DNA of 64,000 nt from Ilyonectria destructans (taxonomy: Eukaryota; Ascomycota; Sordariomycetes; Hypocreales; Nectriaceae). The position numbers and the translations under genes are program-made. The notes under the pieces were generated by a model that saw nothing but the letters and a program-made list of their open reading frames with translations, had not been told where the DNA came from and did no database searches. This document shows positions 55,651 to 64,000 of the stretch, piece after piece. The stretch covers positions 1,860,001 through 1,924,000 of the forward strand of contig JAHEWK010000003.1 of assembly GCA_020740775.1 (NCBI GenBank). Direction: 5' to 3'. Within the stretch, counting starts at the first letter, position 1. Each line of letters starts with the position of its first letter.

Positions 55651-58016
55651 TTAAAGCTTTCTAAACTGCTTTGACCACTTTTCGTATCCATCAATCATAT
55701 GCTTCGTAATGTTGCGCGGCATCCGCTCCAACGCCCCCTCCAAGTCGGCCATCTTGACCTGAGGCTTGCTAAGCGCCTCGTCCTCATCGTCGAAAGAACC
55801 CTGCGCTATCACGCAGGCGTCGTTACACGCGGCCTTGATTTCGGCTCCTGAGTGGCCCTCGGCACGGCGTGCTAGCTCTGTGATGTCGACGTCCTCCGCT
55901 ACGGGTAGACCACGCGTGTTCACAGTAAAGATGGTCTCGCGGGCTGCCTGGTCGGGGGGGCCGACGTATAGCACCTGGTCGAAGCGGCCTGGGCGCATGA
56001 GAGCCGGGTCGATGGCTTCTGGGCGGTTGGTGGCGGCAAGGACGAGCACGCCTGTGAGAGTCTCGAAACCATCCATTTCGGTGAGCAGGGTGGTGAGCAT
56101 GTTGACGGCGCCGGTGTTGCGGGACGCGGTACCACCCGATCCCGTGCGCTGGCCGCCGATTGAATCGATCTCGTCAAAGAAGATGATGGAAGGCGAAGCT
56201 GCGCGAGCACGCTCAAAGAGGGTGCGGACGGCACGCTCGGACTCGCCGACGTACATATTAAGGAGTTCAGCTCCCTTGACAGCGAAGAAATTGAAGCCTG
56301 ACTCAGTGGCCGTAGCTTGAGCGGAGAGAGTCTTGGAGCAACCGGGAGGGCCGTAGAGGAGAATGCCCTTGCCAGGGGGTCGGAGGAAACGCTCAGGGTT
56401 CTAGAGAATCAGGATTAGTTAAGAACAAGGGAAAATGGGTTCCCGGAGGACGTCGACATACCTTGGTGTACTTGACCATGAGAGTCAGGGCCTTCTTTAG
56501 GGTGTGCTGGCCACCAATATCTTGCCAGTGGATGGTCGGTGGATTCAGGTTGATGTCGTTCATGGCAGTCGGTCGAGTATTGCGCAGCGCCTTCTCCATG
56601 TCTGCCTTGACAAGATAATGGTCTTCGCCCAATGTAGCATCGACGCCGGCATCATCAAGTCTGGTGCCGAAGATTTCCATGGCATTTGAAACTAACCTGC
56701 CAATATCGTTGGGGTTGAACGCGTGCGTTCGCTCCGCCATGTTCAAGAGGAGCTGTTCCTTCTCATCAGCCTTGATAGGCGGATCGACGAACTTGAGGAT
56801 TTCAAGACGCTCCAGAGTCCGTGGAATCGGCAAGGCGATGTTCTTGCAGAATCTAGTGAGCTTTTGTAGCTTCGGAGGGACGTCGGTGAAGTAGTCCAAG
56901 CAGGTCGCGATGACCATGAGTTTGGGAAGAGCATTGTTAGCGGCGGCGAGGGCAGAAAGGTTGTCGAGTTCCTCGCCGATGGCCTCAATGACCGCGTCGC
57001 GGTTGGAACGGTCCTTGTTGATGAGGGAGTCCAGCTCGTCGATGAGAACAATACTAGGTTGCTGTGACTGAGCGAGTTTGAATACCTCTCTGATAGTTGT
57101 GAGCTTGTCCGACGGCTTGATCCAGTGTACACGTCCCCAGTTGGTCGCGGCGATTCGCTGCATGATAAAAGTCTTTCCAGTCCCGCGGCCACCGTGGATA
57201 ATGAACCCGCATGATTGACGTTCCTTCTTTGCGTAGAACGGACGACAAAAGCCCCTGAGGAAGCTGTTGATGACCTTGACTTGTACGGGAAAGCCAGGAA
57301 CGCCGGTCAGGACCAGGTCACCTCCGGGCTCGCCGATTACAGGCCCAGCTTCTTCGCCGGGCTGGAGAATACGGATGGTGGATGTATCAGTCTTGAAGCG
57401 GGCGACGCTGTGGGCGTGTGAGTTGACGGAGAGAACCTTGAAATTCCGCCGCACTTTGTTGATGGCTACGCCTTCTAGGATCATGCCCGGGAAGATGAGT
57501 TCAGCGCGATCTGGAGGAAGTTAGTTTTATGTTTCTAGGTGAGTTTCGTCCTGGAGTCAACGCACCGAGTGATAGACTTAGGGCAGGCTCCCAGACGAGA
57601 GGATACTTTCTGGTCTGACCAGCCTCTGCCTTCTCGCCAGTTTCGTCCTCGACAACAACCTCTTCGATATCCGGCGTAGTGCCTGCGAGCTTAATGCGGA
57701 CATGATCGCCCAGCTTGAAGCCCGTGGCCTCCTGAAAGGCGCGGGTCATCATGACGACGTTGGGACTGAGGTTCTTCTCGGGCAAGATCCACAGCGAGGC
57801 CTCACGCTGGATCTCGCCCTGGTCCTCCTCGGCATCCTTCTGGCCGGGGCTCTCCAGGCGCGTGACGAGGCAGTGCCTCCCGTTCTCGAGGGTGCCCGTC
57901 AGGGACAGCAGCGAGTCCTTGCTCACGTAGATGCGCGCGGCGCCCAGCAGGCTGGACTTTTCCAGGCTCGTGTTGGACAGCGGCCGGACCTTGGCGTCGA
58001 GGCTTGAGACGAGCAT
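55651..58016 (-). CDS. afg2: AAA+ ATPase Afg2/Drg1 (ribosome biogenesis)
   Basis: Three exons (58016-57566, 57510-56462, 56400-55651) give 749 aa; introns are 55 bp (GTGCGT/CAG, phase 1) and 61 bp (GTATGT/TAG, phase 0). The N-terminal ~190 residues form the substrate-binding domain. D1 has Walker A GGRGTGKT (257-264) and Walker B VLIDELD (Asp/Glu 308-309). D2 has Walker A GPPGCSKT (517-524), Walker B IFFDEID (576-577) and arginine-finger sequence ALMRPGRFDQ. The Cys-Ser in the D2 P-loop (PPGCSKT) is typical of Afg2/SPATA5 rather than Cdc48 (PPGTGKT). Drg1/Afg2 releases Rlp24 from cytoplasmic pre-60S particles in yeast. The D1 P-loop lacks the usual Pro-Pro, a mild divergence. The frame is open above the ATG but without another ATG, so a further 5' exon is not excluded. 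Confidence 0.9.
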
Positions 58017-58824
58017 GGCGGGCAGGTGGGACGAGGGCAGCGGTCCCCTGATTCCCCTTTGACCTTGGCGGTTGTTGATATGTTGGAAATGTGAAGTTGT
58101 GAAGTTGACAATTGCGTGGGGGATCGCCCAACTATTTAGTGGGCGTGAAAGTTTTCTGCGTGCCTTCCACTAACAAGGCAACTGGTGCGTTTATGTGTGG
58201 GTGTGGGTGTTGGTGTAAGAAGCTACATCCCACGCCAAGCGCGGCAAAAAAGATGAGAAATATGGGATATAAGATGGAGCACGCTTTGTGGATTTGATGA
58301 ATCTTCAATCTAGAAAGTGCATGCGCCAGAGTGGTCGAGATCCTGAACATGTATTGCGAATATTGTCTGCCAAAGCCAGTGTGAGCAGTATCCAGCCCTT
58401 ATACAGACAATCAGTCCGTCGTATCACAATCGCAACAACTGGGCGTTATTATTTAGGTATAATGATAAGAATACGGCTCAACATCATGGAGAATTTATTT
58501 CCAACATTAAAATGAATGGCATTTCTCACAACTCCTTGAACAAACATCATCTTGACTGACCCTCTTTCTCTCTCTCTCTCTCAATTACACCCAGGAGTGG
58601 ATCCCCAAGACTCAGGGTCCGTCATCCACATGGCGTCAAAAAAACACCGCTAGGCCAGATCGGAACTATTCGGCCCAATCCCAGCACCAGCGCAAAACCA
58701 CCAATTGAGCTTCCATGTCGATTCTACTCCTACTTCTACTTCTGCAACTCCAATTCACAACTCACAATCGCCTCCCTCTCGCCGGGAAACCAAATCCCAT
58801 GTCCTCCCCCGCCCCGCCGCCTGC
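58017..58824. promoter_or_regulatory. Divergent promoter, AFG2 / mitochondrial-type protein
   Basis: 808 bp between divergent starts. A (TC)n microsatellite lies at ~58566-58583. No ORF with support. Confidence 0.5.
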
Positions 58825-60049
58825 ATGATCCGCCCCAGATGGCTCGCCCACGCCAAGGCGCTCTCCTCGGCCGCTGCTCCGCAAACCAGACTCCTGTCCA
58901 CCTCGATTGCAGCCGCTTTCGACGGGCCCAGCCGTAACAGCGGTGATGACAACCAATGGACCATCCCCGGTATGAAGGCCGCGAAGACCACCGCAACAAC
59001 GATAGCGACGACGTTTACTCCTCCAAAATTCAACGCTTCAAAGCCCAAAGCTCCAAAACCCGATGATGAGTTCGCGCAGTGGCGGAAGCCCCGCGCTCAG
59101 TCTCCCGCGAAGCTCTCCCCTCATAAACAGGTGAACCGCAAACGAGCTGGTCGCGACATCTCCAAGGACGACAGCCTCCAGAGACACATGCTTGTCGTCA
59201 AGGGATTGAGCCCCAGCCTGCGGCCAAGCGACTTTGCCCGCCTTGCCGCTCGCGACCTTTCCGACTGGAGCTCTGGAATCAACGAAGGTCCGTCATGACT
59301 CTGCCTCACACTCTCACGGCACACCCATTTATACTCACCCGTCTCTAGTCCACCAGGAACGCGACCCTTGGACACTCGATCCCCTCGGCACCTACCGCAT
59401 CTCTTTCGCATCGCACGCCGCCGCCATCGTCTACCAGGCAAAGCTCGACCGCCTCCTCCTCCTCGCCCAGCTCAAGCTGCACTCCAAGACCGGCCTGTGG
59501 ACCAACTCGGTCCCCGCCCACCTCCGCAGCTCGGCCGCCACCCCGGAGGAGGAAGTCCAAGATTTCACCCTCGCCCCGGGCTCCTACGTCCCCCAAGATC
59601 CCGGCCTCAATGCCCGCTTCTCCCGTGTCAAGGGCAAATGGCCGTGGCAGCGCCTCGTCGACAAGCTCATCCGCCGGTCAGGCTTCACCGTCGAGCCCGC
59701 CGTAGTCCTCCTTCACATGCACCACTCCGCCATCTCCGCCACCGACCTACAAGCCTTCATCGATTCCGATGGCCAAGCTCGCAACGAGCCCTGGGCTACT
59801 GGCAAACCATATCACCTAACCACCACCCTCCACGAGAACCAGGACCTCCTAACCCATGACAACACCCGCGTAGCCCTTCGGGATGACCACGCCTTCCGCC
59901 AGAAACTGCGGAACCGTTTCGTCATTGTCTGCAAGTCTCCTGATATCGCTTGGCGCTTCATCCGTAGCTGGAACCAGCGCACACTCACGAGAGAAGTCGA
60001 AGGTCAGACCCAACGGACAGTGCTCACGGCATCATTCATAGACGTGTAA
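58825..60049 (+). CDS. Unrecognised mitochondrial-type protein with RRM-like segment
   Basis: Two exons (58825-59287 and 59349-60049) give 387 aa. The 61-bp intron (GTCCGT/TAG, phase 1) joins GINE to VHQERDPWTLDPLGTY. The start is the first in-frame ATG; the product begins MIRPRWLAHAKALSSAAA, an Arg/Ala/Ser-rich, acid-free stretch typical of matrix targeting. After a disordered linker, HMLVVKGLSPSLRPSDFARL followed by TYRISFASHAAAIVYQAKLD has the strand-helix-strand order of an RNA-recognition motif, interrupted by the intron. The C-terminal half (TVEPAVVLLHMHHSAIS, LRNRFVIVCKSPDIAWRFIR) looks like a second RRM-like fold ending in SFIDV. An RNA-binding role in mitochondria is inference; I do not recognise the family name. 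Confidence 0.78.
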
Positions 60050-60635
60050 CGATAGAACTAGTAATCAACCAGGCCAAAAAAATTATAATAATAGAAAAGA
60101 CATTTTCTCTCCACCATACATGCCTGCTTCTCCTCCCCAAGGCGACCTTGTTCCTGGGGCAGCTTCCCTTGCCGTTCTGTCCACTCCTCCTCTCGTTCCT
60201 CTCCTCCTCCGTGGACCATTTCCATGCAGGTATCAAGACTCTTCGCAACGAAGCCGCAAACAGGCACACAACGGTAGCAACGTGTATTAGACCCAGATCA
60301 AAAACCGAAACTCCAGACCATATTTGCTCTCTAAAGGGTTGGGAAGGCCGACCGGGGCGAATAGACATGACCCGAGCCTCCCGTGTGTGAATGTGCCTCC
60401 TTTCTCGTGACTGAGGCTGCCTCGCTCTCTGGCCTTCTCATCTTCTCGTCCGTCCCTCTCCAGCCCTCCTCTCTTCCGTCACCCATTCTTCTCTCTTGCC
60501 TTCTCCCTCCTCTCTGATCCTCTGTGATCCTCGCAGGCACGCTGGCTGATACACGCAATGTGCCAATGTAACTAAAATGAGTAAAAATAAAGAGCAAGGG
60601 GATAACGACGGGTGCAAGCTGTGTTTCTTGGACGT
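60050..60635. other. Intergenic, convergent 3' ends
   Basis: Pyrimidine-rich on the plus strand (purine-rich 3' flank of SEC4). No gene. Confidence 0.5.
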
Positions 60636-61681
<1,046 letters not shown>

Positions 61682-63830
61682 GGTGACGGATAGCAGCAGC
61701 GGCGATGGCGACAGCAGCAGGAGAGGCGACAGGTGTCGGAGGAGACGGAGGGCGTTGAGGTCGTCGAGGGTTGAGGCCGTGTCGCGGAGGAGATGGGGTT
61801 GGGACTTGTGGACTTGGGGACTTGGGACTTGGGACAGCGAGGTAGGTAAAGTTAGGTGGGTTATGTCAGGTCCAGGTCCGGCAGGTGACGACGGGCGAGG
61901 GAGTGCGGTGCAAGATGGCGGATGGCTGGCTGGCTTGGTGGCGGATGCGCGTATAGGCGGTAGGCGGTAGGCGGTGGGTGCTACCTCTGCACGGCTGGGA
62001 GATGGGGGCGCCGTAGCGGTCACAGCCCGCTAAAAAAGGTACCTAGCCCACGGTATCTGAGGACCCTCAGGGAGAGAGGAGGTGCTGAGAGTTGGGGCTA
62101 GGCGGGTTAGAGAAAACGGCCACACCGGCTGCTGCTCTAGGCCTGTTTGGGGCCGGCGACTGTTGATGATGCCTCGCTGGAGACACCGCTGACTCGATTT
62201 GCCGGACAGTCTGCCTGTCGGGGCATGTGTATTTTTCTATTTTATTTTACTCGGAAGCCTTGCGAATTTTGGGGTGTCTGGCGTGCAGGGGAGCACAGGT
62301 ATCAAGTGAGACGGAGACGGCTACGGCTGGTGGTGTGGACTTGACTTGTTAGCGGGAATGGAACGGGATGGTACTGTGGCTAGACCGGCGTGGGCGGAGG
62401 TGCTAGTCGACTGGAAGTTGTTCCGCAAGCCCGCGAGGTTGCTATCGAAGATGTGAGTGAACTACTAGAATGAATGCAGAGGACGGATCATGCACAGTTT
62501 ACAATGCAGGTGCCTGCCTTATCAAAGTGTCACAGGGCTGGGTCATGGCATGGATCCCAACAGCCGGGCTTCAGCAAATCCCCCTCCCCATGCTCGTTCG
62601 GGAATGATGGATGCTGGCCATGGAACGTGGGTGTTCCCTGTTCTCGAGTTGATTAAGGCTGGAGCGTCGCGCAGAGGAAATGCGAGAGCTGCCTAAATGA
62701 AGTAAACGGCTAAACCCTCAAGTTGACACGCGACAATGCTTAATACAAGATGGCGCCCACTTCCTTGGGTGCAGCGGCTGACAGGCAGGACAGGCAGATA
62801 GATAGATAGATAGATAGATAGACGCAGGCAGCGAAGATTCCAACCCGTCTCAGCCAAGCAGAGTTCACGGGCTGTCCACGAGCCGGCGAGGCACCTGTAA
62901 CTTGCACTGCTGCAATGCCATCCCACCCTCTGAGCATGTCCTTTTTTCTTCGTTGTTGCTCGCCGTGGCGGGTGGGTTGGCACTGATTGACTCGTGGCAC
63001 CACGGCATTCCAGATTCCAGACCCCTGAAGCGGCCATGAGGTGTCCCTGCCGTTGTGGCGCCTGGCCTTGTCGCCTTGTCCTCTTTGGGCACCGTCTTGC
63101 GGAGTGGGTTTCGGCCTGCTCGATACCGGATTATTCCAAACCATACTCGACGTCATCGTCGCCACCTCACTCACACACATACAGGGCATGGAACTTATGG
63201 AAGCCGCCGATGCTTCGGGCCAATCCATCATCAAAAGCCACAGCATCATCAGCATCTCATGATAACATGCTCAGCCACATTCCGCTCGCAATCGTAATCG
63301 GACTTGCCTCAAACAAATACCGCCACGCATAGTGCGTCAAGCATGAGGCTCTTCATCTCTGCCATCTAACTGGTCGATGTCCGCTGTTTCATCACTATCC
63401 AGTGGCTAAGCTTCAATTAAACTGGCACACTGCGGCCGAACATTGACAGGCTGCTAGATTGGACGACGTGCCATGATTATGCCGCAACATCACCTTGGTT
63501 CTACCGTACTAGTCGCACCTAAACTCATCCTGACCTACAGATCACATGGCGAATACTTGCAAACACTTTGAGTAGCAATCTTCATCGTGTTGAGATAATT
63601 GCTCATCCGGCCTTGTAAGTAATCTTGTTTTACTTGTACATAATCCCCGACCTAGCCCAGCCGTTTCCCAGGTCTAGATCCCCGTCACCAGAAGAGAAGT
63701 GAATCGTTAAAAAAATCCGTAACCAATTGTACATGAGTTGAAGTGAAAACTGAAAGTAGGGATCTCGCTCTGTCCAAAGTCCCTTTCCCGCCTTTTTTTG
63801 GGCATCATCAATGGAAGAAAGACTCTGGAT
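61682..63830. other. SEC4 promoter and gene-free spacer
   Basis: 2.1 kb. The near part is the sec4 promoter/leader, purine-rich on the plus strand with GGACTTGG and GGCGGTAG short repeats. No ORF with support in the remainder. Confidence 0.5.
62797..62822. repeat. (GATA)n microsatellite
   Basis: Six perfect GATA units preceded by GACAGGCAGGACAGGCA. Because GATA is also the core of fungal GATA-factor sites, the run could bind such factors, but a simple repeat is the safer reading. Confidence 0.9.
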
Positions 63831-64000
63831 TTAGTCGCAGAGACCAAATGCAGACTGGCAATGACAGCTGCAGTGGCGGGTCTTGCGACCACACTTGCCC
63901 TTCTTGGAGCAGCAGTTGCCAAAGGAGCTGCCCTCGCAAGTCTGGCCGGTCTCGCCGCCGCATCGGCCATCCTCGGACACCTTGAGGCCGCTATCGTTAC
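63831..64000 (-). CDS. C-terminal CBM18 (hevein-type) chitin-binding domain, partial
   Basis: The minus strand is open from the window edge to a TAA at 63831-63833, giving 56 residues of a longer protein. It is a type-1 chitin-binding domain: DGRCGGETGQTCEGSSFGNC followed by CSKKGKCGRKTRHC and CQSAFGLCD, with the paired CC, the SSFGNCCS core and the closing cysteine. Such domains bind chitin oligomers and occur in chitinases, chitin deacetylases, LysM-like effectors and lectins of fungi; which of these is present cannot be told because the rest lies beyond position 64000. An extra Cys (HCSCHCQ instead of the usual CGxGCQ) is unusual. Confidence 0.85.
   Translation of the reverse strand, partial: NDSGLKVSEDGRCGGETGQTCEGSSFGNCCSKKGKCGRKTRHCSCHCQSAFGLCD

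Noticed and set aside
62797..62822. Repeats considered as CRISPR-like or telomeric
   Set aside because: Simple GATA microsatellite without spacers; telomeric TTAGGG arrays are absent from the window.

Overview
The window comes from the nuclear genome of a filamentous ascomycete (Pezizomycotina), most likely a Sordariomycete and possibly Hypocreales. The evidence is short spliceosomal introns (mostly 47-80 bp) with GTRNGT-type donors and CTNAC-like branch points, high GC content, and a gene set typical of these fungi: a FlbA-type RGS protein, squalene monooxygenase, a norsolorinic-acid-reductase-like aldo/keto reductase, a GPI-anchored wall protein and a CBM18 chitin-binding domain. I assign the order from general protein resemblance only.

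Layout. Positions 1-5400 hold the tail of an unknown Gln/His-rich protein, a GPI-anchored Gly/Ser-repeat wall protein (minus) and the flbA RGS regulator (minus). Positions 5.4-16.2 kb hold no gene I can support, although GC stays high. Positions 16.2-31.8 kb are dense with housekeeping genes: CDC73 (Paf1 complex), a Leu5-type CoA carrier, a METTL4-type adenine methyltransferase, uL23m, an acidic-repeat unknown, an Mme1-type carrier, IMP2, eIF2-alpha and BUB3. Positions 32-40 kb carry a poorly resolved hypothetical gene, an eight-exon aldo/keto reductase with a 4-nt microexon, and a 988-residue helical-repeat (PPR-like) protein. Positions 40.9-47.3 kb carry ERG1, ALG5 and an unknown disordered protein. 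After another gene-poor stretch (47.3-51.9 kb) come PSY2 (PP4 regulatory subunit 3), AFG2/DRG1, a mitochondrial-type unknown, the Rab GTPase SEC4, and the 3' end of a CBM18 chitin-binding gene cut by the window edge.

The genes are not a pathway cluster. They are independent housekeeping genes, many in divergent pairs with short shared promoters (eIF2-alpha/BUB3, CoA carrier/METTL4-like, uL23m/acidic protein, AFG2/RRM-like protein). I found no biosynthetic cluster, transposon, CRISPR array, tRNA or rRNA. The most unusual items are the 4-nt microexon, a probable GC-AG intron joining two abutting reading frames in an unknown protein, a perfect 11-bp inverted repeat upstream of ALG5, and the 10.8-kb gene-free interval next to flbA. 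Splice sites were placed by eye from frame continuity, donor/acceptor motifs and family resemblance. They have not been checked against transcripts.
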